A DNA stretch of 64,000 nt from Rubrobacter aplysinae (GCF_001029505.1 NZ_LEKH01000007.1:92560-156559), one strand, 5' to 3'. Positions 7,751 through 15,757 are shown, numbered from the stretch's first letter. The notes: generated by a model from the letters alone, not told the origin. Program-made: numbers and translations.

Positions 7751-7888
7751 GGTCTCAATGGCAGGTGAACAGTTGTCCCAACGAGGCTTCGCCGTGGGAG
7801 GTCCTTTATCCTTCACCAGCTCGCGCACGGAGCCGGAGTTCACGTCGGCGGAGCGCGCCCTGGCTGGAGGTGAGTCCGTGGTAAGCAT
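7709..7888 (-). CDS. Possible small protein, 59 aa
   Basis: An ATG-started frame (MLTTDSPPARARSADVNSG, ending in SSRPTMW) fills much of an otherwise gene-free stretch on the same strand as its neighbours. Its codon third positions are mostly G/C, as in real genes here. It has no clear ribosome-binding site, no family match and is rich in Pro/Ser/Arg, and its end overlaps an inverted repeat. It may be spurious. Confidence 0.3.
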   Translation of the reverse strand: MLTTDSPPARARSADVNSGSVRELVKDKGPPTAKPRWDNCSPAIETGPGGMDSSRPTMW

Positions 7889-7945
7889 GTCGTTTGTCCC
7901 TAGATGTAGCTCTCGTGCTCCTCGCCTAGCTTCTCGCTGTGTCTA

Positions 7946-8197
7946 TCAGTGGTCTTTTTCATTCGAACTGCCGGTATGCAGCGGGATAACCACCCGCAAT
8001 ATAGTAAGAATCGCAAACGGCATGCTCAGCACAAGTAGGACCCACATTAACTCTGTTGCCCAACTCTCGAAGAGTCCGTTACCAAAGAACCTCCCCGCAA
8101 CGAGGTACACACCACCTACCATTACAAGCCCCGCCGCGCCTACCGCCAAAATGGTGCCAAAGAACGCGAGCACACCTTTCAGAGCTTTGTGCTGCAT
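7946..8197 (-). CDS. Small membrane protein, 83 aa
   Basis: Start at ATG 8197, preceded by GGAGG/AAAGGAG motifs on the minus strand, in preference to the longer 8296 start. Two transmembrane helices are evident: GVLAFFGTILAVGAAGLVMV (near residues 7-28) and WVLLVLSMPFAILTILRVVI (near 50-72). A hydrophilic C-terminus follows (SSNEKDH). No family recognised. It follows the DUF4326 gene in the leftward cluster. Confidence 0.6.
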   Translation of the reverse strand: MQHKALKGVLAFFGTILAVGAAGLVMVGGVYLVAGRFFGNGLFESWATELMWVLLVLSMPFAILTILRVVIPLHTGSSNEKDH

Positions 8198-8261
8198 AGT
8201 TATCTCCTTTCCTCCTTTTCCGCTCCGCTCGACGTTTACTGGGCTGCTAATCACAGACCAT

Positions 8262-8615
8262 CTAGTCCAGGAGACTCGCGTTGCCTTCAGCAGCAAGCCT
8301 CAATAGTGTCTGCCCGTGACAGATCTCCGGGCTATAGAGCGTGAGTGGTGTGCCGTCCTTTGGCGCGCACCAACAGGCCAGTACCGGACTAGGATGCCAG
8401 AGGAAAAGCCGGAGCGTTTCCAAGTCGATATTCTCCCGGGCATGTAGCTCGTAGAGCTCGAGTACTTTTGGAAGGTCGCCGTCGCGGCCCACCTTGTACG
8501 GGTTAGCGTAGGGGCTTTCAGGTAAGTGGTAGCGAGGCATTGCACGCCCGACATACAACTCGTAGGGGACTTCCGAGAGTACGTATACGACGCTCCCGGT
8601 TTGTTCCTTAGCCAC
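8262..8615 (-). CDS. DUF4326 domain protein
   Basis: 117-aa protein matching the DUF4326 pattern found in phages and plasmids: an early VYVGR-like motif (LYVGRAMPRYHLPESPYAN), then NPYKVGRDGD, and a C-terminal LACWCAPKDG with a downstream CHGQTLL. The biochemical role is not known to me. The conserved Trp/Cys/His residues suggest a catalytic or metal site. The GTG start at 8615 overlaps the stop of the upstream nuclease gene by 8 bp, with AGGTGAAG as ribosome-binding site, so the two are translationally coupled. Confidence 0.75.
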   Translation of the reverse strand: MAKEQTGSVVYVLSEVPYELYVGRAMPRYHLPESPYANPYKVGRDGDLPKVLELYELHARENIDLETLRLFLWHPSPVLACWCAPKDGTPLTLYSPEICHGQTLLRLAAEGNASLLD

Positions 8616-9768
8616 CCTTCACCTCCCGCAAGGACTCCGAGTAGGTCTCTGAGATAGCCCCGGCCTCCCTGAAGGCGGCGATCACGTCGGCCTGACCGTC
8701 CTTACCAAGTCCGCTGGAGAGCGAGGTCTTGGTCACGGTGACCACCTGGGCCATGGTCTCCTCGGGCAGATGCTCGAGGAGTATGGCGTATGCTTTTGCG
8801 GAGTCTATGTTCTCCCGGCGGGTCTCTACCACCTTTAGCACCTTGCCCTCGGTGGTGGATACCTCTCTGGCGTAGACGTAATCTTGCAACGCCTGGCGCG
8901 TCTTTTTTGCCGCCGCTTCCACCGCCTGTAGCTGCTCCCACATCCTTGCGGCGCGCCGGTCGGTTAGCTCTTCGGGCGGGCCGTCCATTATGGCCTGTGC
9001 AGCACCTGCGATTGCCGGGCAATGAGGAAGTGCGAGGCAATGTTTACAATGGCTTCCCTCACGGTACACCGGCTCACCCTGCCGGGCCTTCTCTACCCGG
9101 CCGGCTATACGGGCGAGCTCCCGGTCGGCTGCTTCGAGATCCTCGCGCTCTAGGGTGTGGGCGTGCAGATCCACGGAGCCGTCAGTACCGATACGTCCTA
9201 TCTGTATCACTGCTTCGTCCCGGCTGAAGGCCCTGGCTGCGGCGAGTCCCAGAAACCGGAGCTGGTGGTTGTCAGCGGGGTGGGGGACCTCGCCCCGGCC
9301 CGTTTTCCAGTCCGTCACCACCACGCGGGTATCCTCGACGGCAACCACGTCGGCTGTACCGGGTATCGAGCCTTCGGGAGCGCCCGAGTAGTCGCGGTGG
9401 TGCTCGCCTTCCAGTAGCCCAGCCTCTCCGGGTACTCCCGCTAGGGAAGCGGGGGAGAGGTAGAGCCCTAGCTCGGTGTAGAGGGTGCTGTAGACGTTCG
9501 GGCGGGACGTGTCCATTATCTTTCGGGGGTCCAGCTTGCGGCAGACGGCCGCGGCCTCGTGGTCTGAGGGAAGTAAGCATTCCTCTTTCTGTAGCAGTGC
9601 GGCGATGTACTCGTGGACGGCCGTGCCGCGTTCGGCGGCTTCACCGGTGGTCTGTACGTGTTTGTGGGCCTGGGAACCCGGACATGTGTCCGCGAGCTCC
9701 AGGCGGCTGGCTGTAAGCTGTGGCTGGCTCATGGCACTATTCATGGTGCTGTTCATGTTGTTCTTCAT
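8608..9768 (-). CDS. PD-(D/E)XK nuclease, Cas4/RecB-like (DUF2800-type)
   Basis: 386-aa protein of the phage/plasmid DUF2800-type RecB-family nucleases. GTAVHEYIAALL near residue 47 gives the conserved His. GTADVVAVEDTRVVVTDWKT holds the Asp and the D-x-K catalytic triad. NHQLRFLGLAA is the QxxxY-like helix. Cysteines at ADTCPG and HCKHCLALPHC would bind a 4Fe-4S cluster, as in Cas4. Start ATG 9768 has AGGAG 6 bp upstream. DNA-end processing during recombination is inferred, in line with the nearby possible annealing protein. A long helical segment follows the cluster. Confidence 0.8.
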   Translation of the reverse strand: MKNNMNSTMNSAMSQPQLTASRLELADTCPGSQAHKHVQTTGEAAERGTAVHEYIAALLQKEECLLPSDHEAAAVCRKLDPRKIMDTSRPNVYSTLYTELGLYLSPASLAGVPGEAGLLEGEHHRDYSGAPEGSIPGTADVVAVEDTRVVVTDWKTGRGEVPHPADNHQLRFLGLAAARAFSRDEAVIQIGRIGTDGSVDLHAHTLEREDLEAADRELARIAGRVEKARQGEPVYREGSHCKHCLALPHCPAIAGAAQAIMDGPPEELTDRRAARMWEQLQAVEAAAKKTRQALQDYVYAREVSTTEGKVLKVVETRRENIDSAKAYAILLEHLPEETMAQVVTVTKTSLSSGLGKDGQADVIAAFREAGAISETYSESLREVKGG

Positions 9769-9854
9769 GGCACTCTCCTTATGATGGTGGGTCTTATGAA
9801 TCCGGTATATGGACGGTGAGGATGGTGCGAGTTGCAGGGATACGCCCGACACGG

Positions 9855-10391
9855 TTAGCAGCCCGGTGAGCCAGCGCCCACGCCATTGCCTCTATCGGTC
9901 AGGGCGCACTGCTGCGGCCCAGACAGGCCCCAGATCCCGACGCCCCGGCTGCGAGCTTGTTGCTGGATGGACTCGAAGAGGGGCCTGTCCGCCGTGTTTG
10001 GCTCATAGAAGAGATCTTGAGATAGGCCGAGCTCCAGCAACAGTTCTGCGTGGAGCCTCTCTCGTCCGGGAGCGGAGACGTTGCCAAGGAGCCTCCCGTA
10101 AGGATCAACCATCTCCTTTCCGAGCGTGAGCCGTACTTGCTTTCCTTCTAGCTCTCTACTGGTGAAGTTCGTAGCTTGTGCTGACAGAGGCTGTGAGCTA
10201 TCCGTTTCCGGCGCGTCCACGCCTATTAGCCTCAGATCACTCTTACCGTCTATGGCGGGCTGTATCTCCACCGTGTCGCCATCCAGAACCCTGGTGACGG
10301 TTACGGTGCGGCTACCGCCCGGTTGGCCGGACGCACCGGTGTCACCGGCCGACTGGGCGATCTTCTCTGCCTCTGTCTTGCCCCGCTCCAC
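9855..10391 (-). CDS. Thermonuclease (SNase-like), separated from its lipoprotein leader by an amber codon
   Basis: Staphylococcal-nuclease family domain, a Ca-dependent DNA/RNA endonuclease. VTRVLDGDTVEIQP contains the metal-binding Asp (DGDT), LRLIGVDAPETD has the first Arg and Asp-Glu, and MVDPYGRLLGNVS supplies the second Arg. The frame from GTG 10391 is in phase with an upstream lipoprotein signal (10395-10571), interrupted only by TAG at 10397-10395, so the ancestral product was probably a secreted lipoprotein. As it stands, either a cytoplasmic nuclease is made by reinitiation at GTG 10391 or the gene is broken. The C-terminus is Gly/Cys-rich. Confidence 0.8.
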   Translation of the reverse strand: MERGKTEAEKIAQSAGDTGASGQPGGSRTVTVTRVLDGDTVEIQPAIDGKSDLRLIGVDAPETDSSQPLSAQATNFTSRELEGKQVRLTLGKEMVDPYGRLLGNVSAPGRERLHAELLLELGLSQDLFYEPNTADRPLFESIQQQARSRGVGIWGLSGPQQCALTDRGNGVGAGSPGC

Positions 10392-10394
10392 GGC

Positions 10395-10571
10395 CTACTG
10401 GACCCCATCCTGGGCCTCTTCTATGCCGCCGGAGCATCCGGTGGCTAACACAATGAAGATGCCTAGTAGCAGGTACGGGAGGACCCGCCAGATTTTAGGG
10501 TGTCCCGACCGGGTTTTTACCGAGGCGCTGACCCTACAGCGTCGATTCGGGGTTTCATCATTTTGTCTCAT
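10395..10571 (-). pseudogene. Lipoprotein signal-peptide segment of the thermonuclease, ended by in-frame TAG
   Basis: 58 codons from ATG 10571, preceded by AGGAGAGGAG. The product has a basic N-region, a hydrophobic helix LPYLLLGIFIVLAT and a lipobox ATGC followed by SGGIEEAQDGVQ, then TAG. Reading through the TAG leads in the same frame (60 codons in all) into the thermonuclease at 10391. The simplest reading is a single nuclease lipoprotein gene with a nonsense mutation. A sequencing error is the main alternative. Confidence 0.7.
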
Positions 10572-10631
10572 CGGGTTCAGCTCCTCTCCTAGATTCGCGG
10601 GGCGTGCCTCATGGGGCTCATGCCAGGAGTT

Positions 10632-11162
10632 TCATGTCAGAAGGCTCTGCTGGAGGGGCTCGCCGGAGTGTCTGCCGTGGTCCTCCTCGGGAGCGGCAGG
10701 GCTCTCATCGGCCGGAGTCTCGTGAATAGACCGTGTTCCGGCGTCAGGTTCGGAGTTCCCGTCCCGGATCTCCTGCTCGCGGACTGTCTCATAAAGGGCG
10801 AGGGCCGACCTCGACCACTGGCGCATCGTGCGCTTGAAGTCGTCCACGGTCTGCTCTTCCAAAGCGTCCGAGATCTCCTGATGCTCCACGGACATGCTCT
10901 CGAACACGGTGATGGCCGCCGGGATGGAGGGAAGGTGTCGGGTGGCTGTACCCTCCCTCGCGGCGATCCTCCCGGCTACGAAGCGGACTAGCTCGCGCAG
11001 GAGCTCCTTTTTCAAGAGGAGATCGTGGTTATCTGCTACGGCTTCAGCGAGTTCCGGGGCTAACTCCGCTGCCGGCTCGCAGTGCAACCGGTCCCGGTCC
11101 TCGGAGAGCGCCAGATATATCCCGGCCTCCCTGAGCGCGAAGTAGGTCTCGTAAGAGTCCAC
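10632..11162 (-). CDS. Hypothetical protein with TubC-N-like start, 176 aa
   Basis: GTG 11162 is preceded by AGGAGG. The first 55 residues (LREAGIYLALSEDRDRLHCE, then PELAEAVADNHDLLLKKEL) resemble the small docking-like module (TubC N-terminal type) found at the start of many plasmid and phage primase or helicase-associated proteins. The middle is helical and the C-terminal 45 residues are Pro/Ser/Glu-rich and probably disordered. It lies in the leftward run between the possible annealing protein and the thermonuclease. A role in plasmid DNA metabolism is only suggested by context. Confidence 0.6.
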   Translation of the reverse strand: MDSYETYFALREAGIYLALSEDRDRLHCEPAAELAPELAEAVADNHDLLLKKELLRELVRFVAGRIAAREGTATRHLPSIPAAITVFESMSVEHQEISDALEEQTVDDFKRTMRQWSRSALALYETVREQEIRDGNSEPDAGTRSIHETPADESPAAPEEDHGRHSGEPLQQSLLT

Positions 11163-11211
11163 CTGGCGAACCTCCTAGACTTCGCTAGCTTGCCTAACCT
11201 TTCTGGCTTCC

Positions 11212-11955
11212 CTACTCGGCCGCCCGCTCCTCACCGCCCGAGTCCTTCGGGGTGAGGCGGTCTATCCACTCTTCCGCCTCGCTGCGACTCAGTTGGGAGA
11301 GGGACTTGCCGATGCGTTGCTCTAGCCTTTCAACACCGTTCTGGCCCCTCCACTCCTCGGCGAGGGTCTTTATGAAGTCGATCTGACTCTTCGGAGCCTT
11401 CGACTGCTCCCGGTTTTTCGAGACCTGGGAGCTGCTTTCCTCGTCGTCGTTGCGTTGACCGTCAGAGGTCTGTCCGCCGGCACTCTGGCGGGGCAGGTCC
11501 CGTACGTTGCTCGAATTACGCGCCGATTGATCTTTATGTTGCGCGGAGGTTTGACTGCTGTTACTCTGTCCCTGGTTACCTGATGAGCCAGGCTGTCCTT
11601 CTTCGCTATCGACCACCTCCTCCAGGGCAGCCGCCGAGACGTTGACCGCATCCCTCAAAGCGCGCGCCTTAGCCCGCGTCTCCGACATCCTGATCAGGTG
11701 CGGTACTATGTTCCGGGAGACGTTTTGCGGACTGGCGTCCCCGATCCCCGAGTAGGTCTTTAGCTCGCCGGAGCCCGGGTTCTCCTCGATCTGGACGGTC
11801 GCCTTGACTATGGCTACCTGACCGTTTGAGTCCTCGGGCACCTGTATAAGCTCGGTGTCTATTCCGACCAGGCCGCGGCTGTGAGCCTCATTCAAGAGCC
11901 CGGCGAACAAAACGAACTGCTTGCCCTGACGTTGAATCATGAACTCTTCACGCAT
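11212..11955 (-). CDS. Possible ssDNA-binding/annealing (Rad52/ERF-like) protein
   Basis: 247-aa protein with start ATG 11955 preceded by GAGGAGGATG. Residues 1-115 form a compact domain: QGKQFVLFAGLLNEAHSRGL, then IVKATVQIEENPGSGELKTY, and SETRAKARALRDAVNVS. The last block, a helix pairing SETRAxARALR, is the pattern seen in phage single-strand annealing proteins. Residues 120-190 are a Ser/Gln/Asn-rich linker, and the C-terminus is a helical tail (IDFIKTLAEEWRG). The nuclease three genes downstream supports a recombination role. The family call is uncertain. Confidence 0.5.
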   Translation of the reverse strand: MREEFMIQRQGKQFVLFAGLLNEAHSRGLVGIDTELIQVPEDSNGQVAIVKATVQIEENPGSGELKTYSGIGDASPQNVSRNIVPHLIRMSETRAKARALRDAVNVSAAALEEVVDSEEGQPGSSGNQGQSNSSQTSAQHKDQSARNSSNVRDLPRQSAGGQTSDGQRNDDEESSSQVSKNREQSKAPKSQIDFIKTLAEEWRGQNGVERLEQRIGKSLSQLSRSEAEEWIDRLTPKDSGGEERAAE

Positions 11956-12000
11956 CGGATCATCCTCCTCGTATATGGGGGAAGGTACAACGAAAGCGGC

Positions 12001-12038
12001 GGGTTGACCCCGCTCATCTATTAGAGGCGGGTCAACCC
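12001..12038. terminator. Perfect 10-bp inverted repeat (hairpin)
   Basis: GGGTTGACCC (12001-12010) and GGGTCAACCC (12029-12038) around an 18-bp loop. It lies between the gene at 12063-12356 and the start of 11955 on the same strand, so it is likely a terminator or mRNA-end structure of the upstream gene. No long U-tract follows. Confidence 0.55.
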
Positions 12039-12062
12039 GGCCGGTGTAAGCTAGAGGTACTC

Positions 12063-12356
12063 CTATCCGGGAAACCGGACCCGGATCTCCTGTACCTTCC
12101 GCACCCGTGTAGTCTCCTCGGGCTCTTCACCTCGATCTCCGTAGATCCGCTCCAGAAGCCGCTGGCCCTGCTTTACGGGGCAGTCCTCCCTGTGATCTGG
12201 CCTTGACTTGGGTAGTTCATGCGTCTCTCGAATAGCCCACCCGCGCCTGCCGCAGTACACACAGTACGTGCCATGGCAGTCCTCGGCCACCGCGGCCAGC
12301 GTATTTGGCCGGTCTTCCGGCCGTTCATGAACCGCAAGCCGGGCTAGAAGGTCCAT
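12063..12356 (-). CDS. Hypothetical small zinc-binding-like protein, 97 aa
   Basis: The protein contains CHGTYCVYCGRRG (three Cys, one CxxC), a HELPKSRPDHREDCP segment adding His and Cys ligands, and a basic C-terminus (RVRKVQEIRVRFPG). The Cys/His spacing suggests one zinc site. There is no strong ribosome-binding site and no family recognised. It is encoded leftward downstream of the CGNR regulator. Confidence 0.5.
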   Translation of the reverse strand: MDLLARLAVHERPEDRPNTLAAVAEDCHGTYCVYCGRRGWAIRETHELPKSRPDHREDCPVKQGQRLLERIYGDRGEEPEETTRVRKVQEIRVRFPG

Positions 12357-12388
12357 AGCCTGTCGCTCTCTAGAGTTTGTCAGACGGA

Positions 12389-12970
12389 TCAGGACGCGTC
12401 GCGAGGAGTTCCAGAGTGCCTCTCCCTATAGGAACGCATCTTTACCCTCGATCCGCAGATCTCCATGACGCACCAGCTACCCGAACGGTTCTTCGAGGCG
12501 TCATAGAAGATCCACTGACACTCCTTATTGGCGCAAGCCTTTAGCCGCTGCCAAGTTCCTTCATAGCCCGCCCTAATCGCCGCGATCAGCATGTCTTCGA
12601 CAGCCTTCTCCGTGCCGGTAAATGGAGAGCACAAAAGTGGCCGTCCCGCCGAATCGAAGCTGACGCCGAGCCCAGTAGTACTGACCAGGTCATTAAGTCT
12701 CGAAGAAGCCTTCGTAACCTCTAGCGATGTCCCGAGGTTGTGTGAGAGCAGTATGTCTCGTAGCCCCTCTCGCAACTCACGCAGGCGTGCGAGTTCAGTA
12801 TCTCCAACTGAGTCTACCGGGCTGTAGCCCGATTCTTCGAGCCACCTCCTGGCCTCCTTGGAGCTTTCGAGATGGTCGTAGCCTCGCATCCGATTTCTCG
12901 TGTTTACGAACCGTTGCACGCGGTCAAGTGTTTCCGGGGCTTGCTTCGTCTGTGCTGCCTTTTCTGACAT
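12389..12970 (-). CDS. ABATE/CGNR zinc-finger transcriptional regulator
   Basis: 193-aa regulator with the N-terminal ABATE helical domain (residues about 15-130: RVQRFVNTRNRMRGYDHLES, RLRELREGLRDIL) and the C-terminal CGNR zinc finger (ACANKECQWIFYDASKNRSG, then WCVMEICGSRVKMRSYRERH). The motif here reads CGSR instead of CGNR. Such proteins are DNA-binding regulators of stress or transport genes. It is divergent from an MFS transporter across a 136-bp region with nested inverted repeats, so it probably controls both. Confidence 0.85.
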   Translation of the reverse strand: MSEKAAQTKQAPETLDRVQRFVNTRNRMRGYDHLESSKEARRWLEESGYSPVDSVGDTELARLRELREGLRDILLSHNLGTSLEVTKASSRLNDLVSTTGLGVSFDSAGRPLLCSPFTGTEKAVEDMLIAAIRAGYEGTWQRLKACANKECQWIFYDASKNRSGSWCVMEICGSRVKMRSYRERHSGTPRDAS

Positions 12971-13016
12971 GGTTTCCTTAACCGGTCTCTTCCGAACCTG
13001 GAATATCTAGTCCCAT

Positions 13017-13088
13017 GTTACCGCCTATACGCTTTGACTGGTTCGGCCCGCTGGTGTAAGTTACTGTCTTACACGTTTTGACGGTAAC
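13017..13088. promoter_or_regulatory. Nested inverted repeats between CGNR regulator and MFS gene
   Basis: Inner perfect repeat GTGTAAG (13054-13060) / CTTACAC (13068-13074) with a 7-bp spacer, and outer repeat GTTACCG (13017-13023) / CGGTAAC (13082-13088). They lie in the divergent promoter region immediately upstream of GTG 13107 and are the obvious candidate operators for the CGNR protein. Confidence 0.65.
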
Positions 13089-13106
13089 TTAGAGAGAGGC
13101 GGTACC

Positions 13107-14330
13107 GTGAGTAAGACGACTAGACTGGCACTGGCGGGGCTGGCCGCGATTGCGGTGGCCTATGGGTTCGCCCGCTATGGTTACGGCCTGTTCGTACCTG
13201 CCTTCCGGGAGGAGTTCGGGCTCTCTACCGCGACGGTGGGGCTTATCTCGAGCGCCGGTTACGCTGCCTATCTCTCAGCGATGGTCTTGACCGGGTTCCT
13301 TGCCGGAAGGACGGGACCGAGGCTTCCGGTGGTCACGGGCACCGTGTGCGCCGGTACGGGGATGCTCCTGATCGCCACCGCGCAGAGTGCCTTGCCGCTC
13401 GTTGTTGGGGTGGTGCTGGCGGGGTCTAGCCCAGGCTTCTGCTGGGCGCCGTTCTCCGATGCCGTCGCCATGCTGGTGGAGGGGGAGCGCCAGGGCCGCG
13501 TGCTCTCTGTAGTTAGCACCGGCACCACCTTCGGGCTGGCGGTGGCCGGCCCTGTGGTACTTCTGACCGCGACCGGAAGCTTCAGTGATGGTTTGGGATG
13601 GCGTTATGCCTGGGCTGCATTCGCCGTAGCCGCCTTGCTGGTGGCCCTCTGGAACGCGAGGCTCCTGCCAGGGGAACCATACCGTAAGGCGTCCGTGGAG
13701 ACCGGGAACGGGGAAGGCGTGAGTAGAACCGGCATCGGCTGGTTTCTATGCCGTAGATCGGCTCCACTGCTAGGCCAGGCTTTCACTTACGGGTTGATCG
13801 CCGCCTTCTACTACACCTACGCTGTAGACCTCGTGCGCCGGTCGGGGCTCGCAGAAGCGTGGGGGCCGGTACTGTGGAGCCTCGTGGGTGTCGCTGGGGT
13901 GACCGGCGTACTCTCTGGTGACGCCGTCTCGCGGTTTGGCCTCAAGAATTGTCTCACTGCCTGCCTCGGCGTACTCGCCGTCTCAATCGGTGCTCTGAGC
14001 CTTACGGAAGATTCCGGGCTACTCGTAATTGTTTGTGCCTTAGTGTTCGGAGCGAGCTACATGCCGATCTCCGCTCTGCTGGTGGTCTGGAGCGGTAACG
14101 TCTTCCACGAAAGGCCAGCCACCGGCTTCAGCGCAGTCCTGTTTTCTCTGGCTTTAGGCTCCATCGTCGGGCCGGCTATCCTTGGCGCGGTAGCGGGGAT
14201 CTTCGATCTACGAGTAGCATTTTGGTGCGCTGCTGCGTTGACGGCGGTAAGCATCGCGCTCAGCCCGAGTTCCGACATTCGCGGCACAGCGCCAAAGGTA
14301 CCAGCCGACAGTACAGAACCCGCGGCTTAG
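13107..14330 (+). CDS. MFS transporter, YbfB/YjiJ-like
   Basis: 407-aa major facilitator with about 12 hydrophobic helices. The start is GAGAGAGGCGGTACC-GTG. Helix 1 begins AIAVAYGFARYGYGLFVPAF, the GFxRYGYGxFxP signature of the YbfB/YjiJ-type exporters. The helix 2-3 loop carries LAGRTGPRLP, an A-motif variant. The substrate is unknown, with drug or small-metabolite efflux the usual guess. It is divergent from the CGNR regulator, which probably represses or activates it. It is complete and followed by a transposase remnant. Confidence 0.85.
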   Translation: MSKTTRLALAGLAAIAVAYGFARYGYGLFVPAFREEFGLSTATVGLISSAGYAAYLSAMVLTGFLAGRTGPRLPVVTGTVCAGTGMLLIATAQSALPLVVGVVLAGSSPGFCWAPFSDAVAMLVEGERQGRVLSVVSTGTTFGLAVAGPVVLLTATGSFSDGLGWRYAWAAFAVAALLVALWNARLLPGEPYRKASVETGNGEGVSRTGIGWFLCRRSAPLLGQAFTYGLIAAFYYTYAVDLVRRSGLAEAWGPVLWSLVGVAGVTGVLSGDAVSRFGLKNCLTACLGVLAVSIGALSLTEDSGLLVIVCALVFGASYMPISALLVVWSGNVFHERPATGFSAVLFSLALGSIVGPAILGAVAGIFDLRVAFWCAAALTAVSIALSPSSDIRGTAPKVPADSTEPAA

Positions 14331-14337
14331 GCAGGCT

Positions 14338-14580
14338 ATGATGGAGAGGAAGATGAGTAGCCAAAGGGCTGAGCGCCAAGGGAGCGAACGGCCACGGCTC
14401 CGCGCCTCACGACCCGGTAGGAAGCCAAAGTTTGATCGCGAATCTTACGCCTGGCGCAAGGTGGTTGAGCGATGTGTGAACAAGCTCAAGCAGTGACGAT
14501 GCCACGCCACGCGCTACGAGAAGAGGGCTGTCAACTACCGGGCTGCTGTTGTGATCGCTGCGTTGTTTATTTGGCTGACT
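14338..14580 (+). pseudogene. C-terminal remnant of an IS5-family (IS427-like) transposase
   Basis: The frame reads GRKPKFDRESYAWRKVVERC, VNKLKQ, an in-frame TGA, then RCHATRYEKRAVNYRAAVVI and AALFIWL. IS5-family transposases end in the pattern R-x-K-F-D...Y..R..VER.F..LKQ(W/F)R..ATRY.K.A.NYRA...IA...IWL, with the DDE glutamate in VVERC. The TGA stands where Trp is usual, and the N-terminal two thirds and inverted repeats are missing. It is a dead insertion-sequence relic behind the MFS gene. Confidence 0.75.
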
Positions 14581-14601
14581 TCACGATCCATTAGACCCGC
14601 C

Positions 14602-15072
14602 CTAGAACCACGATGCCCTGAAGAGGGGAGCGTCCGTAGCTCTCCAAAACGCTAACATTCTCCTCCAGAGCCACTCCGGCACTAGCCTCGGTGAGGACAT
14701 CTCCCAGTCCACGTCCAGCCGCCAGCCGCCGACGCGCCGCACGTAGCCGCTCTCCAAGAGATACTCCCGGTGCGTGTCGCACTCGACCCACACTAGCCTT
14801 CGCTCCAAGGTCCGCGCGAGCTCCCCTGCGCCCCCGTACAAAAGCACCGCGAACCGGTATTCCTCTACCTGGGGATCGGCAACTGCCCTATCTAGCATCA
14901 GCCCGCCACGTGCCTTGCGGTAACGCGCCACCGCCAGCACTTGACCCCGTTCCTCGGCTACAAGAAAGCGTTCCTTGAGGATGTTCGGCCCTCCTACACC
15001 AGCGCGGTGCCGGATACTTGCCACGGCATTCGCGTCGTCGGCTGTAGCCCGGCGAATCTCCATGTCCCTCAT
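14602..15072 (-). CDS. GNAT-like acetyltransferase
   Basis: 156 aa from ATG 15072, preceded by AGGAGAGG. The longer start at 15177 lacks a site. MEIRRATADDANAVASIRHR is the usual first strand and helix of GNAT proteins. GQVLAVARYRKARGGLMLDR and FAVLLYGGAGELARTLERR correspond to the central strands and the CoA-binding helix, although the canonical Q/RxxGxG/A is degenerate. HREYLLESGYVRRVGGWRLD matches the typical end of the fold. The substrate is unknown. It stands between the IS remnant and the AhpD-like gene. Confidence 0.6.
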   Translation of the reverse strand: MRDMEIRRATADDANAVASIRHRAGVGGPNILKERFLVAEERGQVLAVARYRKARGGLMLDRAVADPQVEEYRFAVLLYGGAGELARTLERRLVWVECDTHREYLLESGYVRRVGGWRLDVDWEMSSPRLVPEWLWRRMLAFWRATDAPLFRASWF

Positions 15073-15212
15073 AGCCTCTCCTAACCCCGGTCCGACTAGG
15101 CCATAGGCAACTACTCCAGTAGCCACGTTCGTTGCCGTTGACCGGTAGTAGCAACGCGATTCTTTGCCAAGCCTCATCTATTGGTCCACTTAATCTCCAA
15201 GCTGAGTTCCTT

Positions 15213-15635
15213 TTACTTCGTATCCGAGTCGGGCTGAAGCTTCAGGAGAGCGCCGAACCTCTGGGAGGCCGTGAGGAAGCAGACCAAGGCGCAAAGCTCG
15301 GCTATCTCCGCCTCGACAAAGTGTTCTCTAAGGTCAGTAAACACCTGGTCTTCGACAGCCAGATGATCCTCTACTACCTGCCGAGCGAAGTCCACTGCTA
15401 GCCGCTGCCTACGGTCGAGATGCTCCTCGGCCGGCATTCCTTTGACCATGCAGTACTCGCAGCGGTTGCCAAAGGCCAGGGTCCGGCGGACTTGCTCTTT
15501 TAGTTCGGCACCCAATCTGCTCGGTCCAAGTAGGGTATCTTCGAGTTCACTCCAGCGAGCGAGGATCTGTGGGTTATGGCCCATTAGGCGCTCGAAGGGT
15601 GTCGCTCCTTCTCTGACAAAAAGGATCCTGGGCAT
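15213..15635 (-). CDS. AhpD/carboxymuconolactone decarboxylase-like protein
   Basis: 140-aa all-helical protein of the CMD/AhpD superfamily. RRTLAFGNRCEYCMVKGMPA holds the CxxC redox pair, with the conserved downstream region replaced by KGM. The N-terminal FERLMGHNPQILARWSELED is typical. Members reduce peroxides with AhpC or act in ring metabolism. Substrate unknown here. It is divergent from an Lrp/AsnC regulator with a small palindrome between them, so local regulation is likely. Confidence 0.8.
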   Translation of the reverse strand: MPRILFVREGATPFERLMGHNPQILARWSELEDTLLGPSRLGAELKEQVRRTLAFGNRCEYCMVKGMPAEEHLDRRQRLAVDFARQVVEDHLAVEDQVFTDLREHFVEAEIAELCALVCFLTASQRFGALLKLQPDSDTK

Positions 15636-15679
15636 CTCTTCACGCTCCTTACTATTCTGCTTCTGGACAGTGACTACGT

Positions 15680-15694
15680 CACTTTAATAAAGTG
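15680..15694. promoter_or_regulatory. Palindromic operator candidate between AhpD-like and Lrp genes
   Basis: CACTTTA-a-TAAAGTG is a perfect 15-bp palindrome in the 122-bp divergent, AT-rich intergenic region. Its position fits binding by the adjacent Lrp/AsnC protein to control both promoters. Confidence 0.6.
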
Positions 15695-15757
15695 TCTACT
15701 TACTTTGAATGGACAATAAAAGCAAAACTGGTTTCAGTACTTTGCTTATATTGGTAA

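Noticed and set aside
7716..8306. Rightward 196-codon open frame
   Set aside because: Antisense to a two-helix membrane protein with a good start; Ser/Thr/Pro-rich and lacks a ribosome-binding site.
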